Source: Epichloe hybrida | Lineage: Eukaryota; Ascomycota; Sordariomycetes; Hypocreales; Clavicipitaceae | NCBI GenBank assembly: GCA_019022495.1 | Contig: JAFEKR010000003.1 | Coordinates: 3,782,001 to 3,846,000, forward strand | Direction: 5' to 3' | DNA: 64,000 nt | In this document: positions 45,413 through 56,049 of the stretch, one piece after another | Layout: every line of letters starts with the position of its first letter | How positions within the stretch are numbered: the first letter of the stretch is position 1 | The notes under the pieces: model-generated | What the model saw: the letters and a program-made list of their open reading frames with translations, nothing else | What the model was told of the DNA's origin: nothing | The model's database searches: none | Made by a program: the position numbers and the translations under genes

Positions 45413-46626
45413 TTAAAGGAACTTGGCGGCCATCCCGGCCAACCCGCCCTGCGAAGTAGCCTGGCTCTTCAAGTACATCTTCATAGCCGCCTCAACAGCC
45501 TGCTGTACGACATTCTCCTTGCTGGCGCCGCCTTCCACCTTGCCCTTTGCGGCCTTGTCATCAAACAGCTTCAAGGTGGCACGTTAGCAAGCTCGTACAC
45601 CGTACACATACAGTCTGAGAATACCCAACGACACGTCTCTCTGCAAGACACGAGCTTCGGGAGCGAAAACAGAGAAACGCACCTTGCTCGCCTCCGCCAT
45701 GGCCATGCCCAAAAACGCACCCTGGCCGGAAGCAGAACTCGCACTGTTGTCCGACTGCGTAAACTTCTTGAGGGCTTGCATGGCGGCCGCCGTGCCAAGG
45801 CTGCTGGAGTTGCCCTTTCCATCATTTTGGTACGCATGCTGGTGTTGCTTCACGGCGTCTGTTGAACACCCAAGAGTCAGGTTAGCTGGTGTCTCTTAGA
45901 ACCCAGAACGAGGGAGAAAAAAAAAACCACGTGGTCAAAGATGCCCTTGAACGCACCTTCTTCGTCAATGTCTTCATTCTGAATCTTGTCCTGCTTCTGA
46001 CCAACCGCATTCATAATGTTGGAGAACAGGTCGCTGTTTCCAGAGCTTCCAGCTGATGCGGACGCGTGCTGCTGCGCCATCTTCAGGACATCGTTTTGCA
46101 GGCCGCCGCCGCCGTTGCCCTGGTCTGTCGATGGAGAAAAAAGGGTGAGAAACTTTGGCATATTCGTCGATTTTACTGGACGCGATGACAATACGTACTG
46201 GTTGACTGGGCTGCAGGGTGAAAAAGGGAAAGAGACCGAATTAGCTTGTGTTACACTAGACTAAGTGGTGGTGAAACATTCGACAAACTGTCGACAAATT
46301 GTCGACGAGTCTGGTTCATGGCTCCTGCCGCTTCTTCACCCACCACACAGTGCTGAGTCCTTTTTGGTTGCCCGGATGGCGGGGTACTATTCACGCCAAC
46401 TCGAGGGGTCTGAAGGAAGGCACGAGGCCGGGAATGGCAAAGCAGGGCAGCGTACGGACTCGCCCATTCGGTCCAGACTCATATGATGCATTCAACACCA
46501 GCATGACTTCACTTGAAGCAGTATCTACTCGTCGAATGAGCCCTGCGTACCTTGATCCTGGTTCTGACCTTGCCCAGAAAGTTGCTGCTGGAGCATCTCC
46601 TTGCCCATGTTCATCAGCTTGTCCAT
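45413..46626 (-). CDS. Beta-flanking-type protein (DUF7721-like), five exons with a 12-base micro-exon
   Basis: Exons 46626-46551, 46210-46199 (12 bases), 46124-45957, 45858-45683 and 45568-45413; about 195 residues. It starts MDKLMNMGKEMLQQQLSGQG and passes through a Gln/Asn/Gly-rich stretch (QSTNQGNGGGGLQNDVLKMA). The second half has repeated short helices: DAVKQHQHAYQND, GTAAAMQALKKFT, GAFLGMAMAEASKLFDDKAA and VVQQAVEAAMKMYLKSQ, ending LAGMAAKFL. Fungal relatives are annotated 'beta-flanking protein'; no biochemical role is established. Phases agree at all four introns, but the micro-exon rests on phase and splice signals alone. Low-complexity composition and heat-stable helices suggest a small soluble protein. 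Confidence 0.78.
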
Positions 46627-47466
46627 TTTGTGTGTGTGATGGTGTTTTGGCAATGCGGTTCGCAGCGTGTGTTGACCAAGTTGATGACCAAGAGTCGAGG
46701 TTCGGCCAAGGACGTCAAAACTATCTAGGTGCCCTCCATTACTTAAGCAGTCGGTTTGTCCTCGTCCCTTGAGTTTCATCGGCCTGCTGCTCCTCTTGGT
46801 TCTATTCGTCGGTCCAGCGCCCCGAATAAATAGCCCAGCCGTTTAATAAAGCAATGACGCGAAGAATTGCGGGGCACGCTGTGAGGAGGCAAGAATTGCC
46901 TCATGAAGCAAGTGCTACGTCATGTCTCGCTTGGTTGGTGTTCATATCAGTCTCACGGAATTTTCCTCTTTTCTAATTCTCTCTTCCCCTTCTTTTCCAT
47001 TTGCTCATTGCTGGTTGCCGACATCTCGGATCACCAGGTTTGGCTCTCGCTACCCAACTCGTTGCCCAAAAATACAAGTCCTGCCCCATCATACCCGATC
47101 ACTCCGCAGATCACTCTGTGAACTGTGCCTAGAATTATTTCCCCTTTCCCGCCCCCAAGTATCTGATTCATCATGCCATGTGTCCTCGGACAGGGAAATG
47201 AAAAATATACTATATATATATACAACCTGAGAACCCTCCTGCCCCCTTTGTGATCAAAAAAAGTAAGCCTACTTCGCTGCCTATACTTCGCTGCTGTCCA
47301 TGCCACCTTTCCAAGTGAAAAAATTGAAAAAAAAAAATCATACACTTCATGTGTTCTGAGGAAACCATGTTTCCAAACGCCGGCTGCGGCCAGGGTGACG
47401 CCTTGCTGTGATGCACTTTCCATCTTCGAAATTCAACTTGTCATACTATTATTGTCATGGACACGT
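46627..47466. promoter_or_regulatory. Upstream region of the beta-flanking gene and 3' flank of WC-2
   Basis: About 840 bases between two minus-strand genes. It has an AT-rich TATATATATATA run near 47209-47221 and A runs near 47330. No gene seen. Confidence 0.45.
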
Positions 47467-49227
47467 CTAGCCCATAGTTTGATCCATTTGTGGAACTTTG
47501 TGTAAAGCCGAATTTCTCTTCTTTTCCTTCTTGGCCCATCGCAGGCCACACGCATTGCAGAGTGTCTTCGGTCCGCTGGGTCCTTTTCGCCATTCGGGGG
47601 AGTCGAGAGTTCCTGAATATCGATCAGCATGCCATTTGAAAAAAAAAAAAAAAAAAAATTTCATGTGCGGGAGGAGGAACAGCAGTAAAGGTAAAGAAAG
47701 GTCCGGGAAGGAATGAGAATAAGACCCAGAAGAAGAAAAGGGGGCGAGAAAGGGGTGAGGGCGTACCGCAATCTGTACACACATATTCCTCCGCCGTCTT
47801 CAACTTCTTCTTCTTCTCGCCAGCTCTCGAATCTCGATCTGCGGGAATGGCGATGCCGGCATCGCCTTTGATCAATGTTGGGCTGCTGCCTCCTGTGGTA
47901 ATACCCCTACTGCGCTCGCCTTCCATATATCGCAAGCCTGTCAGCATTTCGATGGTCTCGGCATGTGAGTTGCCTTCGTACCGCGCCATCTTATCGCCTA
48001 GCGAGTCGGAGCGTCGAGCGGCCACGGCACCCTCGAGATTCTCTCTAGTTAAAGCGGGGTTTATCCTGTCTTGCCTGTCGCCGCTTGTGCTATGGCTGCC
48101 GAAGAAGAACGGAGTAGCTGCCGAAGTTCCCGTAGTCTCCGATGGCGTCATGTCTGAACGGCCTTCCTGATAGTGTCGGCTCGATTCTTCTGTTTCAGCC
48201 TCTTCCTCTCTTCGCAACTCGGCTATGCGGCGTCGGAGGCGCTCGTTCTCCATCTTGTGTTCTAAGAATGAATCGAGTAAACCGGCGTTTTTTGTCGGGT
48301 ACGGCCTCGACATCATGAAGACTGCCTGACAAAATGGGGATTGGTTACTGGGATTCGGTGCGAATCGAGCCGCAGCAATGTGGGCGTGTCCGATTGTCTC
48401 GAAGATGGCGTACGTGCCATCCTTGACCTTGAATCTGTAAAACAGTCGTAAAGGATTGCCCGAGGCAATTGACTCATTGAGCTCTGAAACAAAGACGCCT
48501 TGATCATCGGGGTGGATGAGATCCTTCAGAAAGACGTCCTGAATTTCTTCCGAGGAATGGCCCGAGATGTTTAGAATACTACTGGATGCATATTTTATCC
48601 GTCCATTGGCATCGAGAATGTGCAAAAAGTCTTTGAGCTCCTCAACGACCTTGGCAGGCCAATTCCGCCGTTTGGTAAAGTCGGTTAGTGTGCTGGCGTT
48701 GCCGCCGCCATTCCCTGACAAGCTCATCTGTGCAAAGGAGCCGGGGGGCAGGGGTCCGCCACCAGGTACGTTGTCAGCCGTGCTGACCATGGAATTGTCA
48801 TGCGAACGAGCTGCTGGAGTTTGGTCTTGCGCGTCGGGACTATCGCTCATGGGAATGTCGCCATTCCCGTTGCTCATAGTAGTTGAATCCCCCATGGAAA
48901 AACCTGATGCACCTGTTCCCGTGTCAAAATTCATCGGTATGTCGCCATCATCAAAGAAGGCCATAAGATCGAAGGTCTCCGGTCCGCTCTCTGGATACTA
49001 GAGCAAGAGTAAAGAGAGGTGATCCCGTCAGCCCATCAGAGTATTATCAGTAGATCAATGAAAGGGAGTAGTAAATCAGAGCAGAAGCACGGGCAGAACA
49101 GAGCAGTACGGGAAATGCAACTGCTAACCTGGTCATTCTGCGCATTGGAAAAGGAATTCTGGTGGAATTGCGCAAAATCGTAAAAGTTGCCAGATGGCGG
49201 CGGAGGTGGTGGAGGCCCGTGGGACAT
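47467..49227 (-). CDS. wc-2: White Collar-2 (PAS plus GATA zinc finger)
   Basis: Partner of the blue-light receptor WC-1 in the White Collar complex, which activates light-induced and clock genes in the nucleus. Exons 49227-49129, 48997-47767 and 47612-47467; introns phase 0 (GTTAGC...CTCTAG) and phase 1 (GTACGC...ATTCAG); about 491 residues. It starts [20 protein letters not shown]. One PAS domain lies at about residues 150-250 ([20 protein letters not shown] to [14 protein letters not shown]). A coiled-coil segment [19 protein letters not shown] follows. A basic patch [12 protein letters not shown] precedes the GATA finger, which is completed across intron 2: [19 protein letters not shown] then [20 protein letters not shown], that is C-x2-C-x18-C-x2-C. 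Length is near that of Neurospora WC-2. No LOV flavin-binding Cys motif, as expected for WC-2. Confidence 0.96.
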
Positions 49228-51638
49228 GATATTTTATTAGTGGTCTAGATGATTCATATGCCGCTCAACGTATTGCATTTGGTGAATGGATGAATCGACA
49301 AGCAGGCATCAGGCGACCCAAATCAAGGACCGTGGCGTGAGCATGTGGCGCGGGCATACCAGGCAGGCCGCCTGGCCTCGGGAGTGCAGCGACGATTCAA
49401 TTTTGCGACGCCCCAGCTCAAATCCAGTCCAGAACGAGTGCGAGCCCGGCTATCTGGGCGATTTCAGCGAGAGCAACGGTATTTTAATATATAGAGTCGG
49501 GTCAACAGCCTGGAGCAGGCTGTGGAGCTGGTGCAGTCGCTGCGTGCAGTGCAGTGGCCGGTCGAGGGTGAGTACTCCGTAAAAGTACGTGGGTACGTAC
49601 GTTAAGGAAGAGGAGGGGCGGGCGCTGAATCATCAACGGACGGCGGTTGACCAGCCCGGGTTAACGAGAGGAAGGGAAACGGTAAGTGGGAAAAAAAAAA
49701 CGCACACACACACTCAAACACACAAAAGAGAAAACGAGGTGCAGGATGCAAGACCGGCGAGGCCCAGGGAAGAGAAAATCCTGGAGCAAGAAAGCCATGA
49801 GGGAGCTAAATTAATCCAGACGAAGTTTACGAGAGCAGAGGCACCAGACGGAGGGGGGCCATCAGCGGCAGCCACAGCATTGCTTCCAGCTGTTGCTGTT
49901 GCCTCCCCCCACTCCCGTACGTACCTTCCGTAATGTGTTCCATGTTGTCTCTGTGCGCGCTAGCTGGCCTCTAGGCGGAGCGTCAGGTACTTGCTCGCGT
50001 GCAGCTCGCCCCACTAAGACGGAAGTACTCCGGAGCAAACCCTCCAATTGAAAAGTGGGCTGTAACGCCAATAGCATCATGTCCACTTTGCGTTCTGATC
50101 TGCCCTTTCCGTCCACTTTGCCCTGCATGCGGCTTGGTGCTTTGGGAGCTCGGGACAAGGGAATCCCGTTCCTCCTTAAGCAAGCGATGGTTTTCGGGGC
50201 TTTCGAGGGCTTACGAGAGGAGCCTTGCCCTGAATCAGAATGATTTCGCTCTTGCTTGTCGTGCTACTCCATACTCCGTACTCGGTTATAACTACACGTA
50301 CACTCCAATTTCGGCCCTCGTAAAGGCGCGTGTTGAGGCGCCACGGTCATGTCGTGGCGACAACCCTCAACAGAAGACGGATAAATCACCATCTACGGAT
50401 TTACTGAGTATGTATGTACGGATTACGGATTACATGAGAGGTATTACAGAGAGGCAACCTGGCAATGCGGATTATTAAGCACTGGACTACAGGGGTAAAC
50501 AACCGGGGTACATATGTACATGTACGGATTACTCGCTATCTATCCCAATCCCGGTCGGCGCGCGATTGTGGCCTTGTTACCAACACCAAAGAAGATACAT
50601 GTCGTTGACATATTGCAACTTTGCATAAATAAGACAAGATGATTCCGTAAAGACCACATATTACAGCCGCTGTCACACGAAGCCCCCATAGAAACCAAAA
50701 TGACTCTTGCAGCATCCCACATAGAGGGATTGCCGCCATTGAGTCGACATGCAGCGACTTGCTCTGAGTAGAGTGAAGAATCGGCGACCGAGGAAAAGAA
50801 GGACAAGACCCAATATTAGCCGATTGCCAGGCAAATTCGCGATGTGGCAAAACATGGGAAAAGCAAACAAGTCCATGTCTGAGCATGGGACGACTTGCCT
50901 GCCTGCGCCTGCCTGCGCCTGCCAGCTGCCCAAATTGTCTTGCTTGTCCCGTCAGCCCGACTGATCAGCCTGACTGATCAGCCCGACTGAGCAGCCCGAC
51001 TGCCCGGGGCCTGGGCCCTGGCTCACTGATCAGTGTCTCTACAAGTGTCCAAGCAGGCCGCCCTGCCACGGCTCCTCTTCGCCTCCCCTCTTCGCCTCCC
51101 CTCTTCGCCTCCTCTGGCCGTGACCCACCGCACCTCTTCTCGTCCACTCGGCTGTTTCTCAGAATTCAAATTGATCATTTTAGGGATAGATCGCCAAGTC
51201 TCACCTTGCTGTGCAATCCCTGCCATCACTTGTCTACTAACTAATCCCGAGGCTCAGCAAAACTCGGACAGCATTCTGCGAAGTGGGTAGGAGAGAAGAG
51301 GACTGAGTCGGGGCAGGCAAGAAGAGGGAAGAAGTTGGGAGGAAAGACAGGAGGTACACGTGTTTATTACTCCGTACATACGGAGTACTAATCCGTACTC
51401 CGTTCTACTACTCCGTTCCAAGGCGGATTGCACTCACTCGCTTCCGTTGCTGCGCTGCGCTGCTCACGTGAGAACGCACCATGGAGCGTTGCTTCTCTCA
51501 ACCGCGTGACCTGCTCGCTGCGCTGCCTGGCGCGTCGTCGAATGCTGGCAGCCCGACTCGGTCGGACTCGGTCGATATCAACGGTCACGGTCATGCACCA
51601 CGGAGCTTGCTTCACATCGATGCATCACGCCGTTCACA
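49228..51638. promoter_or_regulatory. Divergent region between WC-2 and RAD50, rich in short dispersed motifs
   Basis: About 2.4 kb between head-to-head genes. It contains three copies of GTACGGATTA (50416, 50522, and reversed at 51389), several TACTCCGTA motifs, a GATCAGCC/CCGACT repeat at about 50955-51003 and a CTCTTCGCCTCCC repeat at 51076-51113. No frame has a family motif. Several ATGs lie just upstream of RAD50. Confidence 0.5.
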
Positions 51639-54600
51639 ATGTCGAGAATCGACAAGCTCTCCATCTCAGGAGTCAGGTCGTTTAGTCCATCTGTGCGGGA
51701 GGCGATACAATTCAACACCCCCTTGACCCTGATCGTGGGGTACAATGGATCCGGAAAAACGACCATCATAGAGTGTCTCAAGTATGCCACCACCGGAGAG
51801 CTGCCGCCCAACAGCAAGGGCGGCGCTTTTATTCACGATCCCAAGCTCTGTGGAGAGAAGGAGGTGATGGCCCAAGTGAAGTTGCAGTTCCGCTCCATCA
51901 ATGATCGCCAACATGTCGCCACTCGAAGCATGCAGCTCACGGTCAAGAAGACAACCAGGTCTCAAAAAACGCTCGATTGTTCTCTGGTCGTAGTGAACAA
52001 TGGCGAGAGGACAACAACTTCCACCAGGCAAGCGCAGCTGGACGAAATGATCCCAGAACGACTTGGTGTATCTCCTGCCATTCTCGATGCAGTCATTTTC
52101 TGTCACCAAGATGAATCACTCTGGCCACTCAGCGAGCCAGCCGCGCTGAAAAAACGATTCGACGAGATTTTCGAAGCTCTCAAATATACCAAAGCCATCG
52201 ACAACCTGAAAGTCCTCCGCAAAAAACATGTCGAACAACTGGGAAAACTACAAAACGATGAGGCACACAACAAGGTCAACAAGGATCGAGGCGAGAAGGC
52301 CGAGAAGCGGATGACTGGCCTGCAGTCCGAAATCGAAGACGCCCGGGAGAAATGCGAATCCCTTTCTTCCGAAATGCAGGAAACACGGGACAAGGTTCGC
52401 CAGAAACATGAACAGGCAAACAGCTATCTTCAGATAGTGCAGAACCTGAGCAACAAGCGAGAGCAGTTGACATACCGTCAGGATGCTGTCAATGAGCTCA
52501 GGCAAACGTTTGACGAGTTACCAGGTGACGATGCGTCTTTGGAGGACTCTTTGGGACAATATGAGCAGAGCATGGAGCGGTATCGCGAGGAAGCCGAACG
52601 GAACAAGTCTCAGTACAGTGGTTTACAAGAAGAGCTAGCCAGTGCACGCAAGAACCTTTCTACGAAATTATCGCAGCAGGGAAAACATCAGTCTGATAAA
52701 GACAAATATGAGCAACAAATTCAAGCTCGCATGGAAATGATCCAGGAAGCTGCCGGCACGTACGGTTTTCGCGGCTACGATGGGCACCTGACCGATCAAC
52801 ACGTGAAGTCTTTCAAGGAGAAAATCCAAAAGTTACTAGGCGACAAGAAACGAGATATCGAGTGCTTGCAAAGGGAGAATGCCACGGAACTCGATGCAGC
52901 AACAGGCGTCATCACAGAGTTGGAGGGGCAAAAGGCTGCCAGAACCCAGGACCGCGTATCGGCCAAGCAGCGTATTGGGGCTATTGAAAAGCGCACCGGA
53001 ACTCTGCAGAATGAAGCCAGCCTGATCAACGTTGATGAAGGTGCCAAGGCTATCCTCGACGGACAGCTCGAGGACATCAGCACAAGGTTCGACAGATTAC
53101 AAGCCGAGCTGGAAAAGGCAAATTGGGACAGGCAACTATCTGATGAAAATGACAAGTTGCGCAACTTGGAGAATGACAATGAGAAGCTGAGCACAGAACT
53201 CGTCGAGTGCACACGCCAAGCGTCGGAAAGAGCGCAGCTCGATTACAGGAAAAAAGAGGTTGCTGATAGAAGGAGGAAGCTGGAGACACTCACTACCACC
53301 TGGAAGCCAAAACTCTCTGCCGCCATCGGCAACGACTGGGACATTGACACTTTGGAATACAAGTTCCAAGCGACTTCAAGCCAGCAAAACAAGTCACTAC
53401 AGGAGGCCCGCAAAGTCCTCGAGCACACCAAGCAGAAGCAACAGAAGGTAGAGTACAAGCTAAAGAATATCAAAGAGTCGCAGGAAACAAAAACCCGAGA
53501 CGCTGGAAAGTGCGAGCAGGACGTCCTCAAGATACTGCACGAGGTAAGAGATGGTGTGACCATTGGTGATTATCCGGGCGAGGTAGCAGCTATGGAACAG
53601 CAAGTGGAGGAGTATCGCAACGAACTGAGTCTTTTCGATGCTCTTGTGGACTACTACACCAAATGCAGGCGGATGCTGGAGTCCAAGAAGAGGTGCCTGT
53701 TGTGTGAACGCCACTTTGATGATGATCAAAGTGCCAGCTTGGACCGTCTCAGTAAGAAGATTGAAAAGCAACTGAACCCAAAAGGCAAAGTGGACGTCGA
53801 GAAGGATTTGAAGGACTCCATGGTGAGCTTGGACGCTCTCCGCGCGGTTCGGTCCTCCTACGACACGTACAAGAGACTCAGCTCGGAGTTACCATCACTC
53901 CGCGACGAAAGCAGGTCCATCGAATCAGAATTCGATGCTCTTGAACGCCAGCTGGAGGAGCACGAAGCCAGGGTAGCTGGCGAAGAAGAGAGAGCTCGCG
54001 ATTTGGATGACCTGGCCAAGACTGTGTCAACCATGTCCCAGCTGAGTAAGGATATCAAGGAGTCCGAGGGGCAGGTGGACCGTATCATGTCACAGCAAAT
54101 GTCTGGCGGCGCGACCCGAAGCGCAGACGAGATTCATGAGCTCCAAGCCAGCATTGGAGAACAACTCAGGGGCCTCAAATCCCGAATTTCCAAGCTCACT
54201 ACGGATAGACAGCGGATGAAGGACCAGCTGAGCTCTCTGGAGCTCGAGCGAAGTGAGCTCAGGAACAAAATCGGCCTTGCTATAGGACAGCTGGACAAAA
54301 AGGCCGACATGCAGACTCAAATACAGTCTCTCAAGGAAGACATGGCCCACCAGCGAGAAATCATCCATCGCGCCGACGAAGCACTTGAAAAGGTCGAGCC
54401 AAGAATCGAGGACGCCAGATCGGCCCGCGACGAAACACTTCAAAGAGGGCGCGCCAAGGAACAGGTGATTGTCGATGAACGAGACGCGATTTCCAACTCG
54501 ATCAGTGAAATCAAGATGCTGGACAAAGACATCCAGGCCTACATCGACCAAGGGGGCCCTTCCAACCTGGCGTCGAACGAGCGTGCCATTGCAGCCCTGG

Positions 54601-55562
54601 AGAAGTCCATCACCGACTTGGACAGGGACATTGCGGATCTCACCGTGCGGGCGAACAAATTGAAGCAAGACATCGACAGCGGTGATCGCAAGAAGAAGAA
54701 CATTACCGATAACCTCAACTACCGCAAGCATCTGCGCCAGCTCGAAGTCCTGCGACGGGATATTGCAGATCTCGAGGAGCGCAACGCCCATGAAGACTAT
54801 GAACGTCTTCTGAGTGAGGCGCGGGTTCTAGAAAACCGGTCGAACCGGCTGCTAGCCGAGCGAGGATCCGTCATGGGCATAATGAAGTCCAAAGACGAGG
54901 AGCTGGGCCGGCTCCTGAAAGAATGGGAAATTGACTACAAAGACGCCAAGCACAAGTACCGCGAGTCTCACATTCGGGTCGAGACGACCAAAGCCGCGAT
55001 AGAGGACCTGGCCCAGTGCGGCGCCGCTGTGGACCGAGCCGTGATGCAATTCCACTCGATGAAGATGGCCGAAGTGAACCGCATCGCGGGCGAGCTCTGG
55101 CAAAGCACGTACCAAGGAACCGACATTGACACGATCCTCATCCGGTCCGACAACGAATCCAACTCTGGCAAGCGCAGCTACAACTACCGTCTCTGCATGG
55201 TGAAGCAGGACACAGAAATGGACATGCGCGGCCGCTGCTCGGCGGGACAAAAAGTGCTGGCCAGCATCGTCATCCGTCTTGCGCTCGCCGAGTCCTTTGG
55301 CGTCAACTGCGGCCTCATTGCGCTCGACGAACCCACGACGAACCTGGACCGCGACAACATCAAGAGTCTGGCCGAGAGCCTCCACGCCATCATCAAGACG
55401 CGTCAGGCGCAGAGTAATTTCCAGCTCATAGTGATTACGCACGACGAAGACTTTTTACGTCACATGCGGTGCAGCGATTTCTGCGACAGCTTCTTTCGTG
55501 TCAAGCGTGACGAGAGACAGAATAGCGTCATTGCGCGGGAGAGCATCACCAAGATTTTTTGA
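51639..55562 (+). CDS. RAD50: DNA double-strand break repair ATPase Rad50
   Basis: ATPase and tether of the Mre11-Rad50-Nbs1 complex, which senses and processes double-strand breaks and telomere ends. Single exon, 1307 residues, close to the yeast protein. The start MSRIDKLSISGVRSFSPSVR is conserved. Walker A is GYNGSGKT at about residues 34-41, followed by the Q-loop region VIFCHQDESLWPLSEP. Residues about 190-680 and 700-1140 are two antiparallel coiled-coil arms. The zinc hook CLLC lies near residue 686. The ABC signature RCSAGQKVLAS is near residue 1198 and Walker B with D-loop, LIALDEPTTNLDRDN, near 1225-1240; ITHDEDFLRHM is the switch His. All catalytic motifs intact. A complete lack of introns over 3.9 kb is notable among these intron-bearing neighbours. 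Confidence 0.98.
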   Translation: MSRIDKLSISGVRSFSPSVREAIQFNTPLTLIVGYNGSGKTTIIECLKYATTGELPPNSKGGAFIHDPKLCGEKEVMAQVKLQFRSINDRQHVATRSMQLTVKKTTRSQKTLDCSLVVVNNGERTTTSTRQAQLDEMIPERLGVSPAILDAVIFCHQDESLWPLSEPAALKKRFDEIFEALKYTKAIDNLKVLRKKHVEQLGKLQNDEAHNKVNKDRGEKAEKRMTGLQSEIEDAREKCESLSSEMQETRDKVRQKHEQANSYLQIVQNLSNKREQLTYRQDAVNELRQTFDELPGDDASLEDSLGQYEQSMERYREEAERNKSQYSGLQEELASARKNLSTKLSQQGKHQSDKDKYEQQIQARMEMIQEAAGTYGFRGYDGHLTDQHVKSFKEKIQKLLGDKKRDIECLQRENATELDAATGVITELEGQKAARTQDRVSAKQRIGAIEKRTGTLQNEASLINVDEGAKAILDGQLEDISTRFDRLQAELEKANWDRQLSDENDKLRNLENDNEKLSTELVECTRQASERAQLDYRKKEVADRRRKLETLTTTWKPKLSAAIGNDWDIDTLEYKFQATSSQQNKSLQEARKVLEHTKQKQQKVEYKLKNIKESQETKTRDAGKCEQDVLKILHEVRDGVTIGDYPGEVAAMEQQVEEYRNELSLFDALVDYYTKCRRMLESKKRCLLCERHFDDDQSASLDRLSKKIEKQLNPKGKVDVEKDLKDSMVSLDALRAVRSSYDTYKRLSSELPSLRDESRSIESEFDALERQLEEHEARVAGEEERARDLDDLAKTVSTMSQLSKDIKESEGQVDRIMSQQMSGGATRSADEIHELQASIGEQLRGLKSRISKLTTDRQRMKDQLSSLELERSELRNKIGLAIGQLDKKADMQTQIQSLKEDMAHQREIIHRADEALEKVEPRIEDARSARDETLQRGRAKEQVIVDERDAISNSISEIKMLDKDIQAYIDQGGPSNLASNERAIAALEKSITDLDRDIADLTVRANKLKQDIDSGDRKKKNITDNLNYRKHLRQLEVLRRDIADLEERNAHEDYERLLSEARVLENRSNRLLAERGSVMGIMKSKDEELGRLLKEWEIDYKDAKHKYRESHIRVETTKAAIEDLAQCGAAVDRAVMQFHSMKMAEVNRIAGELWQSTYQGTDIDTILIRSDNESNSGKRSYNYRLCMVKQDTEMDMRGRCSAGQKVLASIVIRLALAESFGVNCGLIALDEPTTNLDRDNIKSLAESLHAIIKTRQAQSNFQLIVITHDEDFLRHMRCSDFCDSFFRVKRDERQNSVIARESITKIF

Positions 55563-56049
55563 AAAGATTTGCGCCGGGGGGGGGGTCCTTTTTCAAAGAA
55601 ATGAGAAGCATGAGATGATTACATTCGCTCGGAGCGATTTCTGGGGAGTTTTTTTTTTTTCGGTTCTTCCTAAATTTACTCATAGCCTGGTGTTTCCACC
55701 GCATCACATCACATCTTGATCTCTCCATGTATTTTTATCAACTTGAGTAAACTGGATGTAATCTGAGATGTAATCTGCGACGACGCACGTGCAAATACCA
55801 AATACCAAATGGTTTAGTGCCGTCCATATTCACATTCACATTCACATTCTCCTCCTTGGCTCGCAGCGTCGTGCCGCGCGCGTCTCAAGTGCGAATGCTC
55901 CCGTGAGCGCATTTTATCATGTCAACACGCCCAGGGGGGGGTATCAAGCTCGTAGTGTGAAAAAAAAAAATCCTCATGTCCATGTTCCGTAGCATCATCC
56001 ATCCACGTCGTGTCTTATCCCTCGCCATCTCATGACCAAAGTTGACGTT
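55563..56049. other. Convergent 3' region of RAD50 and the PPP4R2-like gene
   Basis: About 490 bases with G and T homopolymers and an ATTCAC repeat near 55827-55850. No gene seen. Confidence 0.55.

Noticed and set aside
42899..46626. Secondary-metabolite or catabolic gene cluster around the amidase
   Set aside because: Neighbours are a beta-flanking protein, a Golgi membrane protein and WC-2; no oxidases, synthases or transporters are linked.
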